Below are positions 32,532 through 41,247 of a DNA stretch of 58,198 nucleotides, piece after piece; position 1 is the first letter of the stretch; each line of letters opens with the position of its first letter. The stretch covers positions 1 to 58,198 of the forward strand of contig NZ_JABXKI010000414.1 in assembly GCF_017115095.1 (NCBI RefSeq), written 5' to 3'. The notes under the pieces were generated by a model that made no database searches, had not been told where the DNA came from, and saw only the letters and a program-made list of their open reading frames with translations. The translations under genes and the position numbers were made by a program. Source of the DNA: Nostoc sp. NMS4 (GTDB taxonomy: Bacteria; Cyanobacteriota; Cyanobacteriia; Cyanobacteriales; Nostocaceae).

Positions 32532-34736
32532 TTAACGCTCTTGGCGAAATTTAGTTAAGCTGCTAGATACCAAATCTTGTTCAATTTGTCGTTTTTTGGT
32601 GTCATAAAAATAATTATTAGATTCATTTTTAGTATTCACACCATTGATGACTATCCCTAATACCTTCTGACCTGACTGAGTTAAGAACTCTTTAGCTGAA
32701 TACGCACTGTTTAAGTCAACCACTCCAGGACGCACGACTAATAAGATACCGTCAGTCAAGGTACTTAAAACAGCAGCATCTGCTATTCCTGACAACGGAG
32801 GAGTATCAAAAATTACAAGATCGTAATCTCTCCCAAAGTTACTAATTAATGTCGCCATGCGTTGAGAATCTAGCATTGCTACTGGATTGGGAGGTAAAAC
32901 TCCAGAAGTAAGAACTTCCAAATTAGGCATCACTTCTTGCACAACCGTATCTAAAGAAGCTTGACCAATAATGACATTACTTAGTCCAAGTGTATTTGTT
33001 AGTCCCCAGATATGATGCTGTATGGGATGACGCATATCTGCATCCACCAACAACACCCTACGCCCGGACTGAGCCATAGTCACAGCTAAATTTGCAGATA
33101 CGTCAGACTTTCCTTCTTTGGCAACGGAACTTGTAATTACAATGCTTTTGAGTGGTTTATCCGAACAAAGGAACTTCAAGTTCACTTGTAGTATTTGATA
33201 TGCATTACCAACAGGGAAGTAAGGAATATCTCTACCAATGATTTTGGGAATAGGTCTATCAAGTCCTGCTATAGAAGAATGATCTTTACCATTTCTACCT
33301 TGTGTAGGAATTACTCCCAAAACACTGTATCTCAAGACTTCTTTGGCTTCTTTGACGGTCTTCACTGAGCGGTCTATCAAGTCTAAAGTAAAGGCAACAA
33401 TGATACCTAAGAAGAAACCAATTCCTGCTCCACCAACAATAAACAGCATTTTGCGGGGTCCTTCTGCTTTATCAGGGGTTAAAGCATAGGAAATGACACG
33501 AGCATTAGGAATCTTTTGGTTCTGTGCAATATCAATCTCTTGGCGTTTCTTTAAAAGTGTTTCGTAAGTCGTTTGAGCTGCTTGCAGTTTCCGTTCTAGC
33601 TCTCGTTGACTCTGTTCTAACCTGGGCAAATTATTTGCTCGTCTGATGTAGGCATCTTGCTGTTGTTTGAGTGTGGCAATTTGCCTCTCCAGACCAACAC
33701 GTTCTGCCTGAGCGCGAGTAATATCTGCAATTAGGCTTTGCCGTAGTTGTCCAACCTGTAAACTTCCCTGTGTAATCTGCGCTTTACCCGCTACTTGTCC
33801 TGTCCGCTCTTTTAACAAGTTGTTAAGAGCTGCGACTTTTTCTTCTAAGTTAGTAATTGTAGGGTGTTCAGGTGAAAAACGGGTACGCTCTAGCGCCAGT
33901 TGGCTTTCTGTTTCTTGGAGTTGGGCAAGCACTTTCTGTACTCCAGGCGCTTGACTCAATTCAGATTCGATTACACCTTGACGTGAATCTACCTGAGCTT
34001 CACTGCTTAACTGTTGTAGACGACCCTTGACATCATCTAGTTGAGCTAAAGCTTGAGAAATTTGATTTCCTAACTTAGAAATTGTATCGACTGCTGCGGC
34101 TGCTTCTTGTTCCAGGACAACAACTTTATTCGTTTCTTTAAATAACCGCAGTTTTGATTCGGCTCTTCTGACAACTTCCTCAGCTTTTGGTACTTCCGTT
34201 ACGAGAACCTGTTTAGCTGTCCGCGCTTCATTCTGATTAGCCTTGATATTTAGATCGATGTAACTATCAATAACTTCATTGACGATTTTGGCCGCTAGTT
34301 CTGGATTGCCGCCTTTATAAGAAAGTTGTACAACATCAGTACCTTTGATTCCTTCTATTTTTAGTTGTTTTGCTAAGTCGGGAATCGAGAGCAATTTGCC
34401 TCGACTATCTTTGAGGTTCAGGGAATTAATTGTTTTCTCAATTACTGGATTTGATCCAATAACTCTCACCTGAGTTTCCAGGGGATTGTCATTCACATTT
34501 AAAGCTTCTAGTCGTCCTATGTCATCCGATAAGCCTGTGAGTGAGGAAGAGCGATTTGTTTTAATCATCAAACTTCCTTCTGCCTTGTATGAAGGTTTTA
34601 GTGAAAATGCATACAAGCATCCAAGGCTAACAGATATGGCGAAAATTCCAACTAGAGGCAGCCAGCGCCGTTGAAGAACTTCTAAGTATTTCTGAATATT
34701 TACTTCTTCAAAGTTTGGTAAAGATTCCATTGTCAT
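32532..34736 (-). CDS. Polysaccharide co-polymerase with bacterial tyrosine kinase domain (Wzc-like)
   Basis: The 734-aa protein controls chain length and assembly. The N-terminal Wzz domain has a first membrane span at about 26-47 and a long periplasmic coiled coil (about 150-420). The second span near 430-453 is followed by a cytoplasmic BY-kinase domain. Motifs are Walker A AKEGKS (539-544), Walker A' VDADMRHP (564-571) and Walker B LVIFDTPP (640-647). The residue after GKS is Asp, not the usual Thr or Ser. The C-terminal tyrosine cluster is poor (Tyr719 and Tyr721 in NNYFYD). It is the first gene of the minus-strand operon. Confidence 0.93.
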   Translation of the reverse strand: MTMESLPNFEEVNIQKYLEVLQRRWLPLVGIFAISVSLGCLYAFSLKPSYKAEGSLMIKTNRSSSLTGLSDDIGRLEALNVNDNPLETQVRVIGSNPVIEKTINSLNLKDSRGKLLSIPDLAKQLKIEGIKGTDVVQLSYKGGNPELAAKIVNEVIDSYIDLNIKANQNEARTAKQVLVTEVPKAEEVVRRAESKLRLFKETNKVVVLEQEAAAAVDTISKLGNQISQALAQLDDVKGRLQQLSSEAQVDSRQGVIESELSQAPGVQKVLAQLQETESQLALERTRFSPEHPTITNLEEKVAALNNLLKERTGQVAGKAQITQGSLQVGQLRQSLIADITRAQAERVGLERQIATLKQQQDAYIRRANNLPRLEQSQRELERKLQAAQTTYETLLKKRQEIDIAQNQKIPNARVISYALTPDKAEGPRKMLFIVGGAGIGFFLGIIVAFTLDLIDRSVKTVKEAKEVLRYSVLGVIPTQGRNGKDHSSIAGLDRPIPKIIGRDIPYFPVGNAYQILQVNLKFLCSDKPLKSIVITSSVAKEGKSDVSANLAVTMAQSGRRVLLVDADMRHPIQHHIWGLTNTLGLSNVIIGQASLDTVVQEVMPNLEVLTSGVLPPNPVAMLDSQRMATLISNFGRDYDLVIFDTPPLSGIADAAVLSTLTDGILLVVRPGVVDLNSAYSAKEFLTQSGQKVLGIVINGVNTKNESNNYFYDTKKRQIEQDLVSSSLTKFRQER

Positions 34737-35907
34737 AATATATACAAAGTTTTATAAAAAGACTATTTACTTACAGCAGTTTTTTCTGGGTATTTTGCCC
34801 ACAGTAGCGCTGTAGTCTACTTTGCGATAGTAATATTTGTGTTGATTTTCAGCTAATGCCTTTTTGCTGAGGTTGTTTAATATCTGAAGTTGACTAATAG
34901 TTTTACAAGTTGCAATTTTAGCTTAGATTAATATTCTCATGAGAGCAAAAACAGGATAACTCACAATTTTTACCTGATTTAGTGGCTTTCCATTTTGGAG
35001 CTTGGTTTTGGTTAACTTAGTTTTATGTTACTACCAATGCAAGTATTGATTAGTTGACTAACAATTACTATCATATTGTGTAAGAACACTGAATTTGATA
35101 ACTTTACAAAAAATTCATACAAAATACTAATATGTTCGTGTCGGTTTGCTGATTTGGAAAAGACAAGAGGAGTTAATTCCTTCAGGTAAGGAATAGAACA
35201 ATTGTGCCAGCCTATCTATAAGCAATGAAAGCACTTTAGAGATAAGCTTTGTACAGTGAAAAGAGATAACTACAAAGAATGGATGGATCTTTACGTAAAC
35301 TGCTTCAAAATTTTTAGTAACAATTAATTATTACTCTGAATAACGATCAATTCCGGAAAGAATACGGAACTGGGAATCATAAAATTGTATGATTTGAGTA
35401 TTGCACCTGTAAGGACTCGTAATCAGTTTAATTTGCCCAGACTGGTGAAAGACTTTTTTATGTGGTTTAAGATGTGAAAACTACAACGTGCTTGTCCTTG
35501 GGTTTATATCTCAGTATTTTAAATTTACCCGTAAATTTGCGATCGCCTTGTTTGTACTCTGCAATAGAGGCAAAATACGCCTTTTAATATTTATATTTAA
35601 GCATATTACACATTGTCTTACGTATGTATCTATATGCTAACATGCATTAAAGATAAACGTCTAGTATAGTACAGCAGAAATACAGCTACTATCTCAATTA
35701 ACCAGACAAGTAGTTCAAGCAACTTGTTCAAGACGGGCAAACTTGCGCCGTATTTTACTAGATTTAACTGTATTTTTAATGAAGTTTAGCTATATTTATT
35801 ACTACCTGTGTTAACCTGAAGTACTTAGGCTAGGCTGCTATCTCTTGGTTTCTGTGTCTAGGCAATTGTAATTATTAAACTGACATTAAATGTTGAGAGA
35901 TTAAATT
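34737..35907. other. Long non-coding region upstream of the exopolysaccharide operon
   Basis: These 1171 bases lie between divergent genes, and neither strand has a convincing reading frame. The DNA is AT-rich with many short near-repeats, for example agtagttcaagcaacttgtt near 35710 and ttccggaaagaatacggaac near 35352. One HIP1 site lies at about 35540. It presumably holds the operon promoter on the minus strand, that of the 127-aa gene on the plus strand, and perhaps long leaders or a small RNA. I cannot point to a specific site. Confidence 0.5.
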
Positions 35908-36291
35908 ATGAAATCCTCTTCTATTATCTTAGTCATTGTGATTAGCGCACTCACTTTCAGCCAGAGTGCCTATGCTAACCAAGAGAATGTTCCGATGACA
36001 ATAGGCGATCGCAATCAGGCTGGAGTTTTATTGACGGAACCAGCTACGATTAACACTACATGGAGTAATTTTGTCGGACAGACTAATAATCCAAAACAAA
36101 CGGCTGGATCAATTTCGCTAATGCAGGAGCAAGGATGCCAAAAAATTAACCCGCTTGAGTTTATCAATGACCCAGGTGCTTTTTTTAAGCAATGTCACGA
36201 ACCAGCAAAGACTCAAAGTACTGAGCCAATTGAGTATCTCAAGGTTCCTAAGCTGGATTCTGGTATTAGTGTGACAGTTACTAAGTTTTGA
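35908..36291 (+). CDS. Hypothetical secreted protein (127 aa)
   Basis: A signal peptide MKSSSIILVIVISALTFSQSAYA, with a likely cut before NQEN, is followed by about 104 polar residues with only two cysteines (EQGCQKIN and FKQCHEP), which could form one disulfide. No family is recognised. It stands alone and is divergent from the exopolysaccharide operon across 1.17 kb. It is probably periplasmic or extracellular. The following 36292-36930 has no gene I can support; only a 22-codon open stretch (VAIAGVAVLPSIMIGANVTTL) near 36348-36416 looks protein-like. Confidence 0.65.
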   Translation: MKSSSIILVIVISALTFSQSAYANQENVPMTIGDRNQAGVLLTEPATINTTWSNFVGQTNNPKQTAGSISLMQEQGCQKINPLEFINDPGAFFKQCHEPAKTQSTEPIEYLKVPKLDSGISVTVTKF

Positions 36292-36930
36292 TATCAATAC
36301 CTTAGCCAAAAAAAAGTAGTCTAGTTTTTTGCGCTAATTTAAGATATTTAGTGGCGATCGCAGGTGTCGCCGTCTTGCCAAGTATTATGATTGGTGCTAA
36401 TGTTACCACTCTATAGTACTTTTAGTCTACAAAATGTCTGTCGGAGTAATTTAGATTGACAATACCGCATCTAATGGATATGTCTGCGTGCAGTATGACA
36501 CAAGTGCAATTGTCACAGATATCTACCTACGTCTTTGTTATCCTAGATATCTAATAGAGATATGAGCCAAAATGAAGCAGTGCTAAATCTCTGCAATAGT
36601 TTATTTATTAAATGAACTTTTTGTGATATTTTGATAGTTATATTAATAAGTTATTTGTTAGATAATCAAATCTTTACTCAGTATATTTTACTTTTTAAAG
36701 TAACTGCATTTTGATAATTAGACTAAATGTAATTGTGTTTTAAAATATCCGAAAATTAAGGATAAAAGAGTCTAATTACTTCAAAGGGTATGCTAATTAT
36801 ACTTTAGGTAATTGATTTGTGACTGATGATGATGTTATTATTAAGGGGTGGGTTGATTTTGGGTTTATTATCTCCAACAATTAACTTGTAATGTATCATA
36901 GACCAGAATTCATCAGTGTTGTAAACTGAT

Positions 36931-37053
36931 TAGACCTCTTGCATAAATTACAAATAAGAACCCCACCCCGCCAAAGTTACGCTTTGTCTCCCCTACCCGG
37001 TTGCGGGGAGGGAATTAAGGGATGGGGTATTAGACACTGTTGCAAGATATCTA
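36931..37053. mobile_element. MITE-like element with ends related to the IS at 39796
   Basis: The left end tagacctcttgca (36931-36943) is identical to the first 13 bases of the IS at 39796. The right end tgcaagatatcta (37041-37053) is its inverted form with two mismatches. Both ends begin with TA, the likely target-site dinucleotide. The 123-bp interior is a G/C-rich palindrome (accccaccccgcc ... gcggggagggaattaaggga) with no coding capacity. It looks like a non-autonomous derivative mobilised by the nearby transposase. Confidence 0.65.
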
Positions 37054-37139
37054 TTGATTAGCAGTGTGAAATGGCTGTAGGTCTGAATATCTAGACTTGA
37101 TACCAATAAATTGATGAGGTTACAGAGGAGCAAATAACC

Positions 37140-38159
37140 ATGAGCAACTTAACATCTCCACATACCGAAGTTCAAAAAACGAAGAAAAAAAGTTTAGCCG
37201 CAGATAAAAAGCCTCGAGCTACAGATGATATTGTGCGTAGTTATCTGCAAGAGATCGGGCGTGTAGATTTGTTGACTCGTGAACAAGAGGTTATTTTTGC
37301 TCAACAAGTGCAGCAGATGATGAATTTACTGGCTGCTAAGGAAGAATTGGCTGTGAAATTAAACCACGAACCCACGCCGCAAGAATTGGCAGATCGGATG
37401 GAGTTAAGTGTGGAAGTGCTAGAGCAACAACTAAATTTAGGGCACCAAGCCAAGCAGAAAATGATTCAGGCTAATCTCCGATTGGTGGTAGCTGTAGCGA
37501 AGAAATACCAGCACCGCAACCTGGAATTTATGGATTTGATTCAAGAAGGTACTTTAGGTTTAGAGCGAGGAGTGGATAAATTTGATCCCGCCCTTGGTTA
37601 CAAGTTTTCTACTTATGCTTACTGGTGGATTCGTCAAGGAATCACACGAGCGATCGCTCAACAAGGACGTACAATTCGTTTACCTATCCACGTCTTTGAG
37701 AAACTGAACAAAATTAAACGAGTGCAGCGAGAGTTATCTCAACAGTTGGGTCGCGTCCCTACTACTGCTGAAATTGCCACTGCTTTATCTTTGACAGCTA
37801 GCCAAGTTCGAGAGTGTTTGTACTTGGCCCGTCAACCTTTCTCTTTAGAAGCACGAGTTGGTGAACAACAAGATACAGAATTACAGGACATACTGGAAGA
37901 TGATGGCCCTTCTCCCGAAGATTATGCCGTTGAAGAATCTCTCCACCAAGACTTACAAGACTTATTGGCAAAGTTGTCTCCCCAGCAGCGAGAAATATTA
38001 ACCTTGCGCTTTGGTCTAACTGATGGGTATGAACTTTCTTTAGCACAGATTGGCGATCGCATGGGTATTAGTCGAGAACGGGTGCGCCAAATAGAACAAA
38101 AAGCTCTCAGTCTCCTCCGCCGCCAAAAGGAACAAGTACGTAGTTATCTCGCTAGTTGA
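37140..38159 (+). CDS. Group 2 sigma-70 factor (SigB/SigC/SigD/SigE-like)
   Basis: The 339-aa RNA polymerase sigma factor lacks the long region 1.1 of the primary factor. Region 1.2 starts DDIVRSYLQEIGRVDLLTREQE (about 29-50). Region 2 covers 109-178, with the RpoD box and -10 recognition segment YKFSTYAYWWIRQGITRAI. Region 3 spans about 186-260. Region 4 covers 270-330, with the -35 helix-turn-helix ELSLAQIGDRMGISRERVRQIEQKAL. Group 2 factors steer stress, nutrient and circadian responses in cyanobacteria. Which of the Sig letters applies is not clear from sequence alone. An AGAGGAG ribosome site precedes the ATG. Confidence 0.93.
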   Translation: MSNLTSPHTEVQKTKKKSLAADKKPRATDDIVRSYLQEIGRVDLLTREQEVIFAQQVQQMMNLLAAKEELAVKLNHEPTPQELADRMELSVEVLEQQLNLGHQAKQKMIQANLRLVVAVAKKYQHRNLEFMDLIQEGTLGLERGVDKFDPALGYKFSTYAYWWIRQGITRAIAQQGRTIRLPIHVFEKLNKIKRVQRELSQQLGRVPTTAEIATALSLTASQVRECLYLARQPFSLEARVGEQQDTELQDILEDDGPSPEDYAVEESLHQDLQDLLAKLSPQQREILTLRFGLTDGYELSLAQIGDRMGISRERVRQIEQKALSLLRRQKEQVRSYLAS

Positions 38160-38273
38160 GGTTATTCTTCATAATTTAGGGCATTTAAACTTAGAAAATC
38201 ACCATCATGACTGTGTAAAATTCAGTCATTTTGCGCGAAAATAAGCCTAAATAATCTCTCTTAATGATTTGAT

Positions 38274-38768
38274 ATGAGTACATCAAAGACAGTACAGCAA
38301 TTGCAAGTGCAATGTGTGACTTCTGAAAACTTTCGGCGTTATGGACAGGTGATTTTTGCAAGTCTTGATGGCAAAACTTACGATGGGGAAGATGCCCAAC
38401 TAAACCTGCAAAACGGGATTCCACGATTTTATATTATGCGGTTGGAGAAAATAGGGCGAAAGTTCCATAAAATTACTCGCCATATCCAATGCACTCAATG
38501 TCTGGGTTCTTTGGAAGGAAAGGATTGGTTAATTGCAGTTTGTCCTCCTGATAATGATGTGAATAAACCAGCATTAGAAGAGATTGCTGCTTTCCACATT
38601 CCGGGGAATTGTTTTATCAAGCTACATCAGGGTACTTGGCACGCTGGGCCGCATTTTGACCATGAAGCTGTGGATTTTTATAATTTGGAACTAGCTGATA
38701 CAAATGTGGTGGATCATTTTACCCATGATTTTCTTGAGAGTCATCAATTAGAGTTTGAAATGGTTTAG
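38274..38768 (+). CDS. Ureidoglycolate lyase (AllA-like, cupin fold)
   Basis: The protein has 164 aa, as the family. AllA splits ureidoglycolate to urea and glyoxylate in purine (allantoin) breakdown. The fold shows ENFRRYGQVIFA at the start, the glycine- and histidine-bearing strands ITRHIQCTQCLGSLEGKDWLIAV and the core FHIPGNCFIKLHQGTWHAGPHFDH, with probable active-site His residues. Cyanobacterial homologues of about 160 aa are known, and whether all are true lyases is unsettled. No other allantoin genes are in the window. Between this gene and the next (38769-38986) a stop-broken stretch (LVQGLRQFGYDVW at about 38848-38890) may be a small gene remnant. Confidence 0.8.
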   Translation: MSTSKTVQQLQVQCVTSENFRRYGQVIFASLDGKTYDGEDAQLNLQNGIPRFYIMRLEKIGRKFHKITRHIQCTQCLGSLEGKDWLIAVCPPDNDVNKPALEEIAAFHIPGNCFIKLHQGTWHAGPHFDHEAVDFYNLELADTNVVDHFTHDFLESHQLEFEMV

Positions 38769-38986
38769 GTAAGATTGGGTTAAATTATAGATATAGAAAG
38801 AGCCATTTATCTAAATCAGTTCAACCATTTGAATCTATTTTTCCCAGAAGGAAAGATTAGTTCAAGGATTACGTCAGTTTGGTTATGATGTATGGATGTC
38901 TAATGCTAGCCTATAAATTGATATTATAGCAGAATGGTTGCATAGAAGTTTCCACTGCCTTTGAAATTTTCTTAAACATTCATTTT

Positions 38987-39334
38987 ATGCCTTCTTCAAA
39001 TTCTCAATCTTCTGATAAAAGTTTTGTCTACCGCGAATTTGGCAACGATAACTCCGCCGCCACAGAAAGGCCAATTCCAGAACTGCCCCCACAACAACAA
39101 AATCTGAAAGTACAAGCTTCCCGGAAAGGACGCAAAGGCAAAACTGTCACAGTGATTAGCGGATTTCAAGCCAAACCCGAAACATTAGCAGATTTAGTGA
39201 AGCAGTTGAAAACCCAGTGTGGGACAGGTGGGACACTTAAAGACAACGAAATTGAAATTCAGGGCGAACACAAACAAAAAATTGTCGAGATTTTGACGAA
39301 GCTAGGTTACAAAGCCAAAATTAGCGGTGGCTAA
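38987..39334 (+). CDS. SUI1/eIF1-family translation factor (YciH-like)
   Basis: The protein has 115 aa. A flexible N-terminal 50 residues rich in Ser, Pro and Gln is followed by the SUI1 domain. Visible elements are the basic loop ASRKGRKGKTVTVISGF (contact with the ribosomal P site), then LADLVKQLKTQCGTGGTLKDNEIEIQG and HKQKIVEILTKLGYKAKISGG. The family improves start-codon fidelity in archaea and eukaryotes; bacterial homologues such as YciH are accessory or stress-linked. The domain is complete. The stop is 141 bases before the Pmp3-type gene. Confidence 0.92.
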   Translation: MPSSNSQSSDKSFVYREFGNDNSAATERPIPELPPQQQNLKVQASRKGRKGKTVTVISGFQAKPETLADLVKQLKTQCGTGGTLKDNEIEIQGEHKQKIVEILTKLGYKAKISGG

Positions 39335-39475
39335 TCTTGAGTGTGGTTTACCGTATCTAAACCGGGATCTAGATGAAGAGAGGGAATGTTATGTTTGAAA
39401 GGTATAAATATGCTTGAACAGTGGTGAATCGGTTCGCCAACAAGCTGTCTTTTCTGAGATAAATAGGAGGTTTAA

Positions 39476-39634
39476 ATGGATTTAGTTCGGATTTTGTGTG
39501 CCATTTTCCTGCCGCCTTTGGGAGTTTTTTTACAAGTAGGTTTTGGTATAGACTTTTGGATTAATATACTTTTGACGCTGTTTGGTTACATTCCGGGGAT
39601 TATTCATGCAGTGTGGATAATTGCTAAGAAATAA
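39476..39634 (+). CDS. YqaE/Pmp3 family membrane proteolipid
   Basis: A 52-residue reading frame follows a strong ribosome site (taggagg, five bases before the ATG). It has two membrane helices with the family pattern: MDLVRILCAIFLPPLGVFLQ, then FGIDFWINILLTLFGYIPGIIHAVWIIAK. The LPPLGV and GYIPGIIHA(V/L)W motifs define the Pmp3/UPF0057 family, linked to membrane potential and salt or cold stress. It is transcribed with, or just after, the SUI1 gene. Confidence 0.9.
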   Translation: MDLVRILCAIFLPPLGVFLQVGFGIDFWINILLTLFGYIPGIIHAVWIIAKK

Positions 39635-39795
39635 TTTTTGTAGAAGTAGGTTAAACGTACCAATCTCGGCATTACTGAATTATTGTAGAGGCAATTCATT
39701 ACAGCAGATTGCAAGTTAATGAATTACAAAAATACCCCTCCCTAACCCTCCCCTTGGAAAGGCTAAGGTGTACACACAAGTCTGAAATAGCTGAT

Positions 39796-40749
39796 TAGAC
39801 CTCTTGCAAAATTATTTTATGGTAAGATGGGGTATTTTGTCGCTTGAATCAATGGTGCAATGCAGTACGAGCAAACAAAAAAGTTATCTAACCGCGAATT
39901 CAAACGTCTAGTTGGAGTGCAAAGACGCACGTTTGATGAGATGGTGAAAATTATGCAAGATAGTGTCAGTCCTAAGCGAACTCGAGGTTGTCCAAAGAAA
40001 CTAGATTTGGAAGACCAGGTTTTAATTTGCTTGCAGTATTGGCGAGAATACCGAACTTACTTCCATATAGCTCAAGATTGGCAAGTATCGGAATCAACTG
40101 TTTGCCGTACAGTACATCGCATTGAAAGCGTGCTGGTTAGTTCTGGGAGATTCCGTTTAGAAGGAAAAAAGTCCTTGTTGATACCGTCACAGAAACCAAA
40201 AACGGTTGTGATGGATGTAACCGAGAGTCCCATTGAACGTCCGAAATGCGGTCAGAAACGTTTCCATAGTGGCAAAAAGGGACAGCATACTCTCAAATCT
40301 CAATTTGTAATTGATCTTGAGACCTCACAAGTACGTTGTGTTGTCAATGATTCAGGTCGTAGACACGACTTCAAACTATTTGTGGAAAGCAAAGTACGTT
40401 TTCATCCTGATACACAGAGTCTAGAAGATAGTGGCTACCAAGGAATTGCTAAATTTCATTCCAATAGCCTTTTACCCAGAAAGAAGCCGAGAGGAGGCAA
40501 GTTAACCAAAGAAGATAAACGGTTTAACCGTGATTTAGCTCGCCGTCGAGTTGTTGTTGAACACGTCAACCGACGATTTAAGGTATTTCGGATTTTCAGT
40601 CAACGCTACCGTAATCGCAGACAACGTTTTGTATTGCGCTGTCACTTAATTGCTGGAATTTATAACTATGAGCTTCTAAATGCAAGTTAAGTTTTAGAAA
40701 ATGTGTTTAACCCACAACTATACCACAAAACTTTTTTGCAAGAGGTCTA
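39796..40749. mobile_element. IS5-type insertion sequence, complete
   Basis: Terminal inverted repeats are tagacctcttgcaaaa at 39796 and its inverse, ttttgcaagaggtcta, ending at 40749. The outer TA dinucleotides are probably the target-site duplication, which leaves a 950-bp element (39798-40747). TA duplications are usual for the IS427 group of IS5. One transposase gene fills it. The right end abuts a 5'-truncated Uma2 gene; the left flank is not the missing part of that gene. Confidence 0.85.
39860..40690 (+). CDS. IS5-family DDE transposase
   Basis: The 276-aa, apparently intact transposase is encoded in one frame. The N-terminal helix-turn-helix region (LEDQVLICLQYWREYRTYFHIAQDWQVSESTVCRTVHRIE) resembles HTH_Tnp_4. 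The DDE core has a first Asp in VVMDVTESPIERP, a second Asp in CVVNDSGRRHDFKLF and the Glu in RRVVVEHVNRRFK, the R-x-x-x-E block of DDE_Tnp_4 proteins. Length and layout match the single-ORF members of the group. It may also act on the related element at 36931. Confidence 0.92.
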   Translation: MQYEQTKKLSNREFKRLVGVQRRTFDEMVKIMQDSVSPKRTRGCPKKLDLEDQVLICLQYWREYRTYFHIAQDWQVSESTVCRTVHRIESVLVSSGRFRLEGKKSLLIPSQKPKTVVMDVTESPIERPKCGQKRFHSGKKGQHTLKSQFVIDLETSQVRCVVNDSGRRHDFKLFVESKVRFHPDTQSLEDSGYQGIAKFHSNSLLPRKKPRGGKLTKEDKRFNRDLARRRVVVEHVNRRFKVFRIFSQRYRNRRQRFVLRCHLIAGIYNYELLNAS

Positions 40750-40750
40750 A

Positions 40751-40933
40751 TATGTCTTAGTACAAGTAGCTCAACCGGGTGTGGAAGTGTTTCGGCGCAG
40801 CGAAAAGGGGAAATGGGTGCTGTCGGAGTATAATTTGGATGAGATATTACGACTAGAATCGGTGGATGTAGAAATAGCCGTCGCCAATTTGTACCGCCAA
40901 GTGCAGTTTGAAACTGAAGCTACCGAAAATTGA
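40751..40933 (+). pseudogene. 5'-truncated Uma2-family gene next to the IS
   Basis: From the base after the IS end the frame reads YVLVQVAQPGVEVFRR, then KWVLSEYNLDEILRLESVDV and EIAVANLYRQVQFETEATEN to a TGA. This matches the C-terminal third of a Uma2 protein (YVLV-Q...W...EY...ILxLESVDVEIALAxLYxxVxFE). There is no start and no upstream part on the left of the IS, so an IS-adjacent deletion probably removed the rest. Confidence 0.75.
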
Positions 40934-41124
40934 AAAAATAATCATTGCTTTACATCTAGATAGATAGACAGCTTGACCGAAAGGTTCTACAATCTTACTG
41001 ATTGTGGTAAATTTACCTATTGCCCAATCCATATAAGCATAGTAAAGATTTTCTAGTGATTCCGTTTGATTGCGGAAGCACTAAATTAATATAGGAAAGT
41101 ATTTGATTAAAGGGCAGCAGACAA

Positions 41125-41247
41125 ATGGATGTAAAGCTGATTCTAGCTGGATTAACAGTTATATTTACGCTTTCGTGCTTATTTTTTGGCACGAAAAATG
41201 GATTCTATGATTCAGATAACTATCATGGCAATGGCTCCGCACATTGA
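41125..41247 (+). CDS. Small single-span membrane protein (40 aa)
   Basis: An ATG-initiated frame of 40 residues begins MDVKLILAGLTVIFTLSCLFFGTK, with one membrane span (about residues 4-22). A short polar tail NGFYDSDNYHGNGSAH follows. An aaaggg sequence lies about 13 bases upstream. The compact layout (short N-terminus, one helix, conserved-looking Tyr/Asp/Asn tail) resembles the small subunits of photosynthetic or respiratory complexes of cyanobacteria. I cannot name one with certainty. The remaining stretch 41248-41546 holds a repeat-like motif (cttgggcgacttcccgtagg at 41264) and a weak hairpin (41328-41366), and no gene. Confidence 0.6.
   Translation: MDVKLILAGLTVIFTLSCLFFGTKNGFYDSDNYHGNGSAH

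Noticed and set aside
35908..36291. The small secreted protein as a partner of the exopolysaccharide operon
   Set aside because: It is divergent and 1.17 kb away, and no family link is visible. Proximity alone is not enough to assign it.
36348..36416. A 22-codon open stretch (VAIAGVAVLPSIMIGANVTTL) resembling a membrane segment
   Set aside because: It has no start codon in context and is too short; it may be a gene remnant but cannot be separated from chance.
38848..38940. A stop-broken stretch reading RLVQGLRQFGYDVWMSNASL and IDIIAEWLHRS
   Set aside because: It looks protein-like but is very short, and I could not identify a family. It is mentioned only in the neighbouring entry.
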